The notes under the pieces are model-generated. The model did not search any database, had not been told where the DNA came from, and was given only the letters and a program-made list of their open reading frames with translations. Both the position numbers and the translations under genes were made by a program. A stretch of 64,000 nt of DNA from Malachius bipustulatus (lineage: Eukaryota > Arthropoda > Insecta > Coleoptera > Melyridae). Shown in pieces: positions 22,910-35,475 of this stretch (within the stretch, counting starts at the first letter, position 1; each line of letters starts with the position of its first letter). The DNA is taken from NCBI GenBank assembly GCA_910589415.1, contig OU342638.1:38971579-39035578 (forward strand), given 5' to 3'.

Positions 22910-23875
22910 CGTGACCACGTTATTATTGCTATAAATTATTGCTACCTCTTTAGTTCTAGTTCTACAGCAATAACACTTAGCAATAATGTAATTTATTAAA
23001 CGTAGCATAATTTTTGACAACTTTCACGCTTATATCTCAATTATGTGTCATTATTGCTATAAATTATTGCTATACTTTCAGTTCTAGTTCTTTAAAAACG
23101 CTTAGCAACAATGTAATTTATTGAACGAAGCCTAATTTTAGACAACTTTCACGCTTTTTTCTCAATATTGTGTGATTATTGCTATAAATTATTGCTATAT
23201 TTTCAGTTCTAGTTCTTTAGAAACGTTTAGCAACAATGTAATTTATTGAACGAAGCCTAATTTTAGACAACTTTAACGATTATTTCTCAATTATGTGTCA
23301 TTATTGCTATAAATTATTGCTATCTTTTCAGCTCTAGTTCTATAGCAACGCTTAGCAACAATGTAATTTATTAAACGAAGCCTAATTTTAGACAAATTTC
23401 ACTCTTATTTCTCAATTATGTGTCATTATTGCTATAAATTATTGCTATCTTTACAGCTCTAGTTCTATAGCAACGCTTAGCAACAATGTAATTTATTAAA
23501 CGAAGCCTAATTTTAGACAAATTTCACTCTTATTTCTCAATTATGTGTCATTATTGCTATAAATTATTGCTATCTTTTCAGCTCTAGTTCTATAGCAACG
23601 CTTAGCAACAATGTAATTTATTAAAGGAAGCCTAATTTTAGACAAATTTCATGCTTATTTCTCAATTATGTGTCATTATTGCTATTAATTATTGCTATCT
23701 TTTCAGTTCTAGTTCAGCAACGCTTAGCAACAATGTAATTTATTGAACGAAGCCTAATTTTAGACAACTTTCACGCTTATTTCTCAATATTGTGTGATTA
23801 TTGCTATAAATTATTGCTATCTCTTTAATTCTAGTTCAATAGCAATAACGTTTAACAATATTGTAATTTATCACT
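22910..23875. repeat. Tandem array, ~123-bp unit
   Basis: Seven to eight units, with CATTATTGCTATAAATTATTG at about 23,046, 23,173, 23,297, 23,420, 23,543, 23,668 and 23,794 (first base varies). Other landmarks are GTTCTAGTTCTATAGCAACG, CTTAGCAACAATGTAATT, GAAGCCTAATTTTAGACAA and TTTCTCAATTATGTG. Units at 23,297-23,660 are the most alike, suggesting recent growth in the middle. A degenerate unit starts as early as 22,760. Confidence 0.9.
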
Positions 23876-25429
23876 TTTAGCGTCATCTTATATTATACCT
23901 CTAGCTCTAGTTACGGTAATGATTTTGATAGATGCCTAATAAATAAAACGCGATTGTCCCTGAACTCGTTCGAACCGCATGAATCGGTCCCGCCTCCATT
24001 AACCGTCAGGGGCAGCAGACGGCGGCGTCCCGTCTGATAATACGCCGTATCGATGCGTGCCCCCCCGGCGGCCGGCGGCGCGTCGGGGGCGAGGACGGCC
24101 GGCCGGCCGGCCGGGCGGAGGAGCCACCTCCTAATAAACGAGTCGGCGGGAAGGGAGTCCCCTTGGTAACCGACGACGTCCCCAGTTTGGCCTACATAAC
24201 TTTTTCGACAAATCGATAGGTGTAATTTCGTTACATGATGTATATACGTGTGTATGTATATAAATGTGTACGTACGCATTTCTGTGAGTGTGTGTATTCC
24301 GTCCGGAGGCCGGAGAGAGAGGCCCCCGTCGCCGTCTCTCGACGGCGGCGGGCGAATCAATAAACCGTCTCAATGTCACAAGTAGTGTGCCGTTCTGGTG
24401 CTGGCTGGCTGGCTGATAGCGAGTCAACGGCCTTTTGCGGACGGCGCACGGCTTTTTTTAGCGTCGCATATCATGTCGGCTTTTTACCCCTTTCTGGTTG
24501 TTTTTTGTTTTTTTTGTTTTTTCGCTCCGGAATTTGGTCGCGGGGCTTCGATTTCGAGTGTTTTGACAATTTTTCAAAACCGGGCGACTCGCGTTCTGTA
24601 AACAACTTTGACCTTTTGTTGATTTTATTGGAATGGAAAGCGAAATATGCCCGATCCATCCGTTCAAACATAAATCGTTATTTCGAGTCCATTGGAAGAA
24701 GGAAAAAAAGAAGAAGAAACAGTTATTTTTCTTATTATTAAATAAGCGATTCGAAAAGAGAACGGTATCAGACATTATGAGGGTATAATATTAGGCAAAT
24801 CCAATAGGACACCCTTTCGGCGGCACTTATAAGAATTATTGCCCGTAATAAAATCAATAACATTACCCCGGACAACCCTTTTAGGACGTGTAGGCAGGTA
24901 TCTATCAACCCTGACGCAATATTTTACGACGGGACAATTATTAAGGGAACGTCTTCTTGTAGGCGAGAGCAATAAACAATAAACAAGGGGGTGAGCGGGT
25001 GGTGTCGGTGACAAAAAATTCGCTTTTGTCGGCACCGATTCGAAAGGGTCAAGTCGAGACTCTCCTCTCCTTAATGGCCCCGGAGCGCCTTTATTAGGGA
25101 TGTCCTGATCCTGAATATTCAGTGTAAGCTGTTCGTCGGAAGTCGGAAAAAAATTATATGGACGCAAAAAGTGATCTATTATATAGTAATAGGGAATTGG
25201 TCACGTTCGATTTATTATAATACTCAACTACCCTCTATGCATATTACGATGGCAGGAAGGAGAAGTCCCGTTATTGTTTTCTATATTTATTATAACGATC
25301 GGGAACTTCTGGGAATTGTTGGTATGTTATAATACTTTCATGTATTTGTGTGTATATGTATAGGTAGAGGAGGATAAGAAGAAGGAAAAAAAAAGAACAG
25401 TTACAGTATAAGGGATGGACTTTCTAATT
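23876..25429. other. Non-coding with strongly CpG-rich patch at 23,990-24,360
   Basis: The patch includes CCCCCCCGGCGGCCGGCGGC and GGCCGGCCGGCCGGCCGGGC, the most GC-rich piece of the window. Frames of 100-150 codons on both strands overlap it and each other, with no domain, and are rejected. The rest is AT-rich with TATATAC/TGTGTGT strings near 24,240-24,295. A regulatory or CpG-island role is possible but not shown. Confidence 0.45.
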
Positions 25430-25560
25430 CTAATGGAAATGATGGACCCCAACTAATTAAGACCGTACAGGATTTTACGATTTTTATTTACCATAATTTT
25501 TGTTCGTATTAAAAAAAAAATTACCCACGTCAAGTTAACCGCACACTTCGGCCAGCCACG
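25430..25560. repeat. Left flank repeat of the 25.4-31.95 kb block
   Basis: GATGGACC-AACTAATT, ACAGGATTTTACGATT and CATAATTTTTGTTC here correspond to the same order of strings at about 31,838-31,930. Just inside, CGGCCAGCCACGCTTTCGG is the reverse complement of the array motif CCGAAAGCGTGGCTGGCC. Confidence 0.7.
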
Positions 25561-25669
25561 CTTTCGGCCAGGGAAAGAGACTTAGATTACGTTAATACCC
25601 AGCAAAAAATTTTTCGTTATTCGTGGCTTGAATGGCTGGCCTTTTTAAATACAGTTGCCTAAATAAATG

Positions 25670-26830
25670 CAACTGTCATTTTTTTTTGAACGTCAAATTC
25701 AAGAATATTGAGAAAAATTGTTTTTCTTTTTAGCAAATGTCATTATAGTGACGGTATAAATCGTGATTGAATTATTTTTGGCGATGTCAAAATAAAGGCA
25801 TTACTTGCGACCCTCATCTGGCTATGCAGAAAAAATAACAGCGAATTCGAAAATGTCACTTAATAAATGTCAAACTTGAAAAACCCGAAAAAAAGTAATT
25901 TTTTTTCAACAAAAAAAAATCTCGGCGACCTTGAAACTCGCGATACATTTTTTTTCAAAATATCAGAATAACGGCAATACTATTAGCTAGTACGTGGTTT
26001 TGAAAAAAAACTCGAAAAAAAATTCAAACTGGGACTTTTTAAACGTCAAAGTTGAGAAATCGAGATCAAAAATTGGCCATTTCCGTGGAAAATGGGTGTT
26101 TCGAACACACGAAATAATTTTTTTGAATTTTTAAAATCAAAATGTCGACCTGCTATTAATTTTGACGTAACGAAGAGACTCTAGGCTACGATCTTCTTTT
26201 GGGAAAATTGCGAAATTAAAATTTGAACTGTCATTTTTGAGACGTCAAATTGAAAAGTAATGAAAAAACTCCTTATTGTTTTTAATTAAAAAAAAATCGT
26301 AATGATGGCGTGAGTCGCCGTTGAAATGTTTTCGACGCTGTCAATATAAAGACATTACTCGCGAGTCTCATTTGGCTATTCTGAAAAAATGACGGCGAAA
26401 TCGAAAAAGTCACTAAAAAATTGTCAAATTTGAAAAACCTCAATATGAGTCATTTTTTTGACAAAAAAATTCGCGGCGACTTTGAAATTACCGATACATT
26501 TTCTTTTAAACAGTCAAAAGAAAGGAAATAACCTTAGCTCGAACGTGTTCTCGAAAAAAGCGCGAAGAAAAAATCGTAAACGCAATTTTTCAAACGCCAA
26601 AGTCGAGAAATCGCGAGCAAAAATCGGCCATTTTCAAAAATTCACAGTGCCGCCATTTTGTAAATTTAGGCGACAAAAATTGAATATTCCAACAGAGCAA
26701 CTATTCCACAATCCCGCAAAAATGATCCTCGAATCCCGATGTACGAAAATTGCCGAGAAAAAAAATTCCGAACTATAGCTGTTTTTCATGACTTTTGCTC
26801 GGAAATTGTCGAAATTTTGAACGGAAAATA
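25670..26830. repeat. Diverged ~553-bp direct duplication
   Basis: 25,670-26,230 and 26,240-26,830 share, in the same order, GACGTCAAATT-type strings, AAATAAAGGCATTACT / AATATAAAGACATTACT, CTCAT-TGGCTAT, AAATGTCAAACTTGAAAAAC and CGGCGAC-TTGAAA. The offset is about 553 bp. The copies differ at many positions and are old. The open frame at 26,458-26,778 has no protein-like features. Confidence 0.7.
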
Positions 26831-26899
26831 ATTGTACCGCTCGCATATTTTTACAAACTGCAAAGTTTCGTCGCAATCGACTAACTCGTCTGTCAGCTG

Positions 26900-29800
26900 T
26901 GAGCCGTCAAACTCGATTTTTTGTAAAAAAATTTGCAAATTTTCAAAAGCGTCTGTAGCGGCCATTTTGAAAAATTTAGTGATCGCAATTTCACGTCACG
27001 CTTCCAATCGACAAACTCTGTCGACCGAAAACAATTTCGGACTTTTTTTGATTAAAATTTCAGGAAAAATGATTTTTTTAGTTTTTTTAAAGTTTGTGGC
27101 CGAAAGCGGGTTGGCCAATATTATGAAATTTCGGGATTTTTTGAGCTAAATTCAGGTTTTTTTTCAGTTTATCAAGTCCTTAGCCGACGTGCATGGCTGG
27201 CCATTCCTAAAAATAATCGTGTTTTTTTTTACAAAATTTCAGCAAAAATGATTTTTCAGGTCTTCAGTCTATGCGTGGCCGAAAACTTGGCTCGTCATTA
27301 TGATGGAATTTGGGTATTTTTTGTTTAAAATTTCAGTAAAAATTATTTTTTCAGTTTCTATCTGTATAGTCCGTGGCCGAAAGCGGGCTGGCCATTATTA
27401 TGAAATTTCGCGATTAAGTACGTATCTCCGTATCCGAAAAAGTGACTGGCCATTATTAGAAACCAATTTTAATCGTCTTTTTTCTTCAAAATTTCAGTAT
27501 TTTTTTTTTCAGTTTTTAAAGTTCAAAGCCGATACCGTGGCTGGTCATCATTATGAAGTTTTGGAATTTTTTAAGCCAAATTTCATCAAAAATGATTTTT
27601 CAGTTTCTTCAGTCCGTGGCCAAAAGCGAGGCTGGACAATATTATGGATTTTCGGCCTTTTTTGAGCAAAATTACAGCATAAATTACATTTTTCAGTTTA
27701 TTAAATCGTGGCCGAAAGCGCTTTTTTGTCAAGATTTCTACCAGATTATATTTTTTCAGTTTATTATGTAGTTCATGGCCGAAAGCGTGAATGGCCATTA
27801 TTTTAAACTTTCGGGTTTCTTTCAGCAAGATTTTTGTCACTTTTTTTTGCGGTTTCCTAAGTCCGGGGCCGAAAGAGTGGCTAGTCATTTATTATGAATT
27901 TTTTGACATTTTTGAGCAAAATTGCAGCAAAAAGACATTTTTCGGTTTATTGAATCGTGACCGAAAGCGAGGTTAGCTATTGTTAAAATTTCGCGCTTCT
28001 TTCAGCGAAATTTCTGTGATTTTTTTTTCAGTTTCCCAAGTGCGTGGCCGAAAGCATGGCTGGCCATTATTGTGGATTTTTGGACTTTTTTGAGAAAAAT
28101 TACAGCAAAAATAATTTTTTCAGTTTGTTAAGTTCGTGACCGAAAGCGTGGCCGGCATTATTATAAAATTTCGGACTTTTTCCAGCAGAATTTCAGCAAA
28201 AATGATTTTTCAGGTCTTCAGTCTATGCGTGGCCGAAAACTTGGCTCGTCATTATGATGGAATTTGGGTATTTTTTGTTTAAAATTTCAGTAAAAATTAT
28301 TTTTTCAGTTTCTATCTGTATAGTCCGTGGCCGAAAGCGGGCTGGCCATTATTATGAAATTTCGCGATTAAGTACGTATCTCCGTATCCGAAAAAGTGAC
28401 TGGCCATTATTAGAAACCAATTTTAATCGTCTTTTTTCTTCAAAATTTCAGTATTTTTTTTTTCAGTTTTTAAAGTTCAAAGCCGATACCGTGGCTGGTC
28501 ATCATTATGAAGTTTTGGAATTTTTTAAGCCAAATTTCATCAAAAATGATTTTTCAGTTTCTTCAGTCCGTGGCCAAAAGCGAGGCTGGACAATATTATG
28601 GATTTTCGGCCTTTTTTGAGCAAAATTACAGCATAAATTACATTTTTCAGTTTATTAAATCGTGGCCGAAAGCGCTTTTTTGGCAAGATTTCTACCAGAT
28701 TATATTTTTTCAGTTTATTATGTAGTGCATGGCCGAAAGCGTGAATGGCCATTATTTTAAACTTTCGGGTTTCTTTCAGCAAGATTTTTGTCACTTTTTT
28801 TTGCGGTTTCCTAAGTCCGGGGCCGAAAGAGTGGCTAGTCATTTATTATGAATTTTTTGACATTTTTGAGCAAAATTGCAGCAAAAAGACATTTTTCGGT
28901 TTATTGAATCGTGACCGAAAGCGAGGTTAGCTATTGTTAAAATTTCGCGCTTCTTTCAGCGAAATTTCTGTGATTTTTTTTTCAGTTTCCCAAGTGCGTG
29001 GCCGAAAGCATGGCTGGCCATTATTGTGGATTTTTGGACTTTTTTGAGAAAAATTACAGCAAAAATAATTTTTTCAGTTTGTTAAGTTCGTGACCGAAAG
29101 CGTGGCCGGCATTATTATAAAATTTCGGACTTTTTCCAGCAGAATTTCAGCAAATATGATTTTTTCCAATTTCCCAAGTCCACAGCTGAAAGCGTAGATT
29201 TTTTTTTAAAGAAAATTTCAGCAAAAATGATTTTTTCATAATAATTGATGACGTTTCCATTACGATTTTTTCTTCAGTTTATTAAGTATAGTAGCCGAAA
29301 GCGTGGCTGGCCAGTATTATGAATTTTTTGACATTTTTGAGCAAAATTACAGAAAAAAATTATTTTTTTCGTTTCTTAAGTCGTAACCGAAGCCGTGGCT
29401 GGTCGTTATTGTAGAACGTCGTTCTTTTTTCAACAAAATTTCAGCTTTAATGATCTTTTTAGATTATAAGGTCCATGGCTGGTCATTATGATGAATTTTT
29501 TTAGTCAAATTTCAGCAAAAATTATATTTTCAGTTTAATCAGTCCGTGATGGACACGGATGGCCATTATATGATTTATTTTTTACTTTTTTGAGCAAAAT
29601 TACAGGAAAAAATTACATGTTTCAGTCTATGAAGTAGTGGCCGAAAACGAGGTTTGCGATTTTAAAATTTCAGGCTTTTTTCGGCACGATTCTGACAGAT
29701 TTTTTTTCAGTTTATGAAGTAGAGGCCGAAAGCGTGAATGGCCATTATTTTAAAGTTTTGGGCTTCTTTCAGCAAGATTTCTGTCACTTTTTTTAGTTTC

Positions 29801-31720
29801 CTTAGTGCAGGGTCGAAAGTGTGGCTGGCCAATTTTATGAATTTTTTGACATTTTTGAGCAAAATTGCAGCAAAAATGACATTTTTCAGTTTATTAAATC
29901 GTGGCCGAAAGCGAGGTTGGCTATTGTTAAAATTTCGGGCTTCTTTTAGCGAGATTTCTGTCAGTTTTTTTTTCAGTTTCCCAAGTCCGTGGCCGAAAGC
30001 ATGTCTGGCCATTATTGCGGATTTTTGAACTTTTTTTAGCAAAATTACAGCAAAAATGACATTTTTCATTTTATTAAATCGTGGCTGAAAGTGTAGTAGT
30101 GGTCAATATTACGGACTTTTTAACTTATTTGATAAAAATTTCAGCAAAAAATTACAATTTTCAGTTTCTAAATCGTGGCCAAAGGGCCAATATGTTAAAA
30201 CTTCGGGCTTCTTTCGGCAAAATTTCTGCCAGAATTTTTTTCAGATTCTCAAGTCTGTGGCTGATCATTATGATGAATTTTTTGAGTCAAATTTCTTAAC
30301 AAAAATTATATTTTCAGTTTATTCAGTCCGTGGCCATTACTATGATTTTTTTTTTTACTTTTTTAAAGAAAATTACAGCAAAAATAATTTTTTCAGTTTG
30401 TTATTAAGTTCGTGACCGCGAAAGCGTGGTCGATAATATTATAAAATTTCGGACTTTTTCGAGCAAAATTGCAGCAAAAATTACATTTTTCAATTTATTA
30501 AATCGTGGCCGAAAGCAAGGTTGGCCATTATTTTAAAATTACGGGCTTCTTTCAACAAGATTTCTGCCATCAGTTTTTTGTTCAGTTTCTTAAGCCGTGG
30601 CCATTTTTGGACTTTTTTGAACAAAATTACAGCAAAAATTACATTTTTTAGTTTATTAAGTCGTGGCCGAAAGCGAGGTTGGCCAATGTTAAAATTTCGG
30701 CCTTCTTTCAGTAAATTCAGTGGGCGAAAGCGTGGCTGCCCATTATTATGAATTTTTTGACTTTTTTTAAGGAAAATTACAGCAAAAATTACATTTTTCA
30801 ATTTATTAAATCGTGGCCGAAAGCAAGGTTGGCCATTATTTTAAAATTACGGGCTTCTTTAAGCAAGATTTCTGCCATCAGTGTTTTGTTCAGTTTCTTA
30901 AGTCCGTGGCCATTTTTGGACTTTTTTGAACAAAATTACAGCAAAAATTACATTTTTTAGTTTATTAAGTCGTGGCCGAAAGCGAGGTTGGCCAATGTTA
31001 AAATTTCGGCCTTCTTTCAGTAAATTCAGTGGGCGAAAGCGTGGCTGCCCATTATTATTAATTTTTTGACTTTTTTAAGGAAAATTACAGCAAAAATTAC
31101 ATTTTTCAATTTATTAAATCGTGGCCGAAAGCAAGGTTGGCCATTATTTTAAAATTACGGGCTTCTTTAAGCAAGATTTCTGCCATCAGTGTTTTGTTCA
31201 GTTTCTAAAGTCCGTGGCCATTTTTGGACTTTTTTGAACAAAATTACAGCAAAAATTACATTTTTCAGTTTATTAAATCGTGGCCGAAAGCGAGGTTGGC
31301 CATTATGTTAAACTTTCGGGCTTTTTTCGGCCAGATTTCTGCCAGAATTTTTTTCAGTTTCGTAAGTCCGTAACCGAAAGCGTGACTGAATTTTTGGATT
31401 TTTTACTGCAAAAATGACATTTTTCAGTTTATTAAGTTGTGGCCGAAAGCGTGCGGCTGGCCATTATTATGATTTTTTTGGCGTTTTGAGCAAAATTAAA
31501 GCAAAAATAATTTTTTCAGTTTGTTAAGTTCGTGGCCGGCATTATTATAAAATTACGGACTTTTTCGAGCAGAATTTTAGCAAAAATGATTTTTTCCAAA
31601 TTCTCAAGTCCCTAGCTGAAAGCGTAGAATTTTTTTTCAAGAAAATTTCAACAAAATTGATTTTTTCATAATTGATGGCGTTTCAATTACGATTTTTTTC
31701 TCAGTTTACGATTATTTTAT
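26900..31720. repeat. Large tandem array, GTGGCCGAAAGCG family
   Basis: Degenerate units of roughly 100-120 bp built from GTCCGTGGCCGAAAGCG, TGGCTGGCCATTATTATG, AAATTTCGGGCTTTTTT, GAGCAAAATTTCAGCAAAAA and TGATTTTTTCAGTTTATTAA. Several higher-order units exist: a near-perfect 954-bp tandem duplication (27,247-29,154) and a ~308-bp unit repeated at about 30,480, 30,790 and 31,097. Frames of 60-121 codons on both strands recur with the units and carry no domain; they are not genes. The same family reappears at 42,481-43,140. Confidence 0.92.
27247..29154. repeat. Near-perfect 954-bp tandem duplication
   Basis: 27,247-28,200 and 28,201-29,154 are almost identical. The visible differences are single bases such as TTTTTTGTCAAG versus TTTTTTGGCAAG (about 27,727/28,681) and GTAGTTCATGG versus GTAGTGCATGG (about 27,773/28,727). 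Neighbouring units of the same array are far more diverged, so this is a recent duplication or an assembly repeat. Confidence 0.93.
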
Positions 31721-34109
31721 GGCAAATCAAAAATTTTTGAATAAAACCGTAAATAACGAAAAAAAGTCCCTCTCCCTGGCCGAGAGCGTGCGCATGGTTG
31801 ACCGAAGTGTCATGGCTAACTTGACTTGGGTAAATGATGGACCTTAACTAATTGAAAAATTAATTCCCGTTCATGCACGTAGGTACAGGATTTTACGATT
31901 ATTTTTGGTTTTTCATAATTTGTGTTCTTATTGAAAAAAAAAATTCCCTTTACTTTTCTTTTATATTTTATTGTAACATTTTTCGCTTAAATTTGTTTAT
32001 TCTCGAATATTTATTTATTTATTTTATGTTTCATTAAATTTGTTGTATTTTTTTTTGCAATTTCTACTTTTGAAAATTTTATTATTTTAAATTTCTCGAT
32101 TTGATTTTTTATAGTTTTTTTTATTAACTCTCTTTCTCTCTCTATTTCTCTCTAGTGAGGATTTGAAATCAATTTTAGTCTCTTTTTATTACAACCTCGG
32201 GTGATCTCAGGTTGATGGTCAGAAGCTCATTTTTACGGGCGGGATAACCTACGGGGGGAGTTAAAAAGTGAGAAAACGGGGATCATAATATCATACATCA
32301 ATCAGGTTTCGCTCGATTTGTATATCAAAACTCAAGTCGGTTCGTTCTCGATGTAGTTATATTATAAAATATACCGTGCGTTCGTTTCTATACCTATTAT
32401 ACACCGCATAAATACCTACAGCGTCCAGTTACAATTAATATATTGTTACATGGCGTGCATGTCCGGAATAGAACTAAATTTGGTACTAGGAATGCGGCGG
32501 TTTTTTTCCTCTAATATACATCAGTCTCCTTCCTTACTCTCTCGCATCAGCTCGGGCATCTCTAAATACTAAATCGATCTGGTCCGCGGAGGGTAATTAC
32601 AGTGTTGTTTGCCCGGCCGAAGAAAAATACACGCGGCCGGCTAGTCCGGCCACAAATGTTCTAATAATATTCAGACACGCGATGATCCATACATGTACCT
32701 ACATAATGGTCGAGTTAAAGAGGAAAAAAAAAGAGCGATTTTCTAAAGTCACTGCGCTCTGTCAGCACGAACAAGACTCTCTAACTCCAACTCCAATAAG
32801 TCGATCCATATTTTTATTAGGTAGGTATATAGCACCTAGCACCTGTCATTTATTTACTTTACTCGATCACACTTGCTTTTTCCTTCATTTAACAATAACA
32901 GAGAGAAACGAACAAAAAATCGCATAAAAACGAAGAAGCATGCATAGCCGGCACGAGCCGTCCCGACCTGCTGTAGTTATAGAGGCGACAAAAACGGCGA
33001 CCACAAAAAATACGTTACGTATCAAACACCACACGTAACGGAAAAAACCTGAATAGAAGATTAACGAGCGAGCGAAAAAAGGTAAAAATCTCCCCTAACG
33101 CAAATGAACGCCACCCTGACCCCTGTCCACTGTTATTTTTCTTCTCCTCCCTATAAATACAACACAATAAAAGCAATCAGAATGTGACCCATCCAGTACC
33201 TCGGACCGCACAACCCGGAACCAGTCTGAGCGGCGCGGCCGCGTCTTCTTTTATTTTTTCCGATTCAAATTCACGAACCCCATTCAACGAAAAAGTTGAC
33301 CATGCATGCGTACAGCGGACCGGACCGGTCATCCGGGCCCCGTCACCGGCCCCCGAGGAGACTTGAGCGCGGCCGACTGCATGCATGCGGATTTATTATT
33401 CAAATCGGGCGGCCCGTACCAGAAAAAGAAGACTGCGTGTGCCGTAACAGTCGACGTATCGCCAGGTAACGTTACGTAATCGTGGTAGGCCCCGGATTTG
33501 CATATCCGCGTGAGAAAAAAAGCAAGCTGAGCGCAGAGCGCTTCGGAACGACGGAGGCCCCCGGTATATTTAGATAGGTATGGAAAAGTGCATAGGTATG
33601 CAAAATGACCAAAACCGAGCGATCCGGTCGGTATAGAGCGCGCGGTCGACCTTTACCGATTAAAATAAAAAATCGATTAGGGGGGTATAAGCGGGACAGG
33701 GAAAAAAGACCGACACCGGCACTGCGCTGATGACGATAATGATGATGATGATCATTTTTTTATGCGAGGTGATTTGTCATGTTTGTTTTTTCCGTCGCCA
33801 TTCTCTGAGCGTTATAATTTGACGTGTAAAAATGTCTCGACGTCATTGTCAAACGCGTCCCCTAGACGAATCGGTAATTAATTTGTGTGAACCGGGAATT
33901 GATTTCTTAATTAGGTAGATGGGGTCGGATTTACCGTTCCTGTGGGCAACGATTCGTTTATCCCTTAGAAATTTGGCTGTTCTCATTTTTTTTTCGCTCT
34001 TTTTTTTTGACAATCTTTTTTGAAACAGCAACAAGTTTTCAAGAAAAGGCCTGACCTGAGTTGAGACCAATTGAGCTAAGCATGCTTGATGACCCACGTT
34101 TCCTCGTTA
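31721..34109. other. Right flank repeat, then unique non-coding DNA
   Basis: 31,770-31,950 holds CCCTGGCCGAGAGCGTG, GATGGACCTTAACTAATT and ACAGGATTTTACGATT, the counterpart of 25,430-25,560. 31,960-32,160 is T-rich with a CTCTCTTTCTCTCTC run. 32,560-32,660 and 33,170-33,720 are GC-rich patches (GGCGCGGCCGCGTC, CGGACCGGACCGGTC, GCGCGCGGTCGACC). A GATGATGATGAT run is at about 33,733-33,752. Two overlapping 60-69-codon frames on opposite strands near 33,180-33,386 are not convincing. Confidence 0.5.
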
Positions 34110-35475
34110 TTTGAATATTCAGGCTAGCTCACTTTTCCTCAAGTCAGGATAACTCGTTTTTCCTCGATCAAAATTACCTCATTTTTTGACCATCAAAGTT
34201 AGCGATTGTCATAAAAATGAGCTAACCTGAATTGAGGAAAAGTGAGCTGACCTGGATGGAGTAAAAATGAGCTAATCTGTAGGTGTAAAAGTGAGCAGAG
34301 TTGTGAAAAAGTGAGTTGACCTGGGTTAGGGGAAAATGACCTGACCTGGATTGAGGAAAAGTGAGCTGCTAACCTGGGTTAGGGGAAAATGGGCTCACCT
34401 GGATGGAGTAAAAATGAGTTAATCCGTAAGAGTAAAAGTAAGCAAAGAATTGAGGAAAAGTGAGCTGACCTGGATTGAGGAAAAGTGAGCTGACCTGGAT
34501 TGATGCAGATCGAGTTAACCCTCATTGAGATCCCAATAAGATCATTTTTCGACAATCCAGATCAGCTAATTTTTTTGAAAATCCCGGTGAACTCCTTTTT
34601 GAAAAAAATGTAACTCTTCTGTTTTCGAGCCAGTTAATTTTTAGCTCATTTTCCGCCAAGTTTTATTCAACGGTGTCAATAAAAGAGCTTACTTTTCCTC
34701 AAGTCAGGATAACTCATTCTTCCTCAATCAAGATTACCTCAATTTTTGACCATCAAAGTGATTGTCACAAAATGAGCTGACCTGGATTGAGGAAAAGTGA
34801 GCTAACCTGGACTGAGGAAAAACGAGCTCACCTGGATGGAGTAAAAATGAGCTAATCTGTAGGAGTAAAAGTGTACTATGAATTGAGGAAAAATGAGCTC
34901 ACCTGGATTAGGGAAAAAGTGACCTGACCTGGACTAAGGAAAAGTGAGCTGACCTGGACTGAGGAAAAATGAGCTCACCTGGATGGAGTAAAAATGAGCT
35001 AATCTGTAGGAGTAAAAGTGAGCTATGAATTGAGGAAAAGTGAGCTCACCTGGGTTAGGGAAAAAGTGACCTGACCTGGACTAAGGAAAAGTGAGCTGAC
35101 CTGGACTGAGGAAAAATGAGCTCACCTGGATGGAGTAAAAATGAGCTAATCTGTAGGAGTAAAAAAACTATGAATTGAAGAAAAGTGAACTCACCTGGGT
35201 TAGGGAAAAAGTGACCTGACCTGGACTAAGGAAAAGTGAGCTGACCTGGACTGAGGAAAAGTGAGCTGACCTGGGTTAAGAGAAAATGAGCTGACCTGGA
35301 TTGAGGAAAAGTGAGCAACGAATTGAGGAAAAGTGAGCTGACGTGGCTCATTTTTTAAAGTGAATTTTAGCTCATTTTTCCGCGTTTTCACCGGCGTCAA
35401 TAAAAGAGCTATACTGGAATTTGAAATAAAATGAGCTGACCTAGGTTGTCAACCCGTGGATCGATAAACAAAGAG
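34110..35475. repeat. AGCTNACCTGG array, ~148-bp higher-order unit
   Basis: Short units of 30-37 bp such as GAGGAAAAGTGAGCTGACC, GATGGAGTAAAAATGAGC and TAATCTGTAGGAGTAAAAG. The phrase GGATGGAGTAAAAATGAGC recurs at about 34,834, 34,981 and 35,130, giving a 147-149-bp higher-order unit. Two segments (34,120-34,250 and 34,685-34,800) begin in reverse orientation (CACTTTTCCTCAAGTCAGG) and flip after GACCATCAAAGT, so an inversion junction has been copied. Confidence 0.92.

Noticed and set aside
24131..24741. Overlapping ORFs of 98-149 codons
   Set aside because: Both strands are open because of GC-rich, stop-poor sequence; no recognisable protein.
26900..31720. Possible membrane-protein or RNA-gene array
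   Set aside because: Frames occur on both strands, break between units and have no domain. A tandem repeat explains everything seen.
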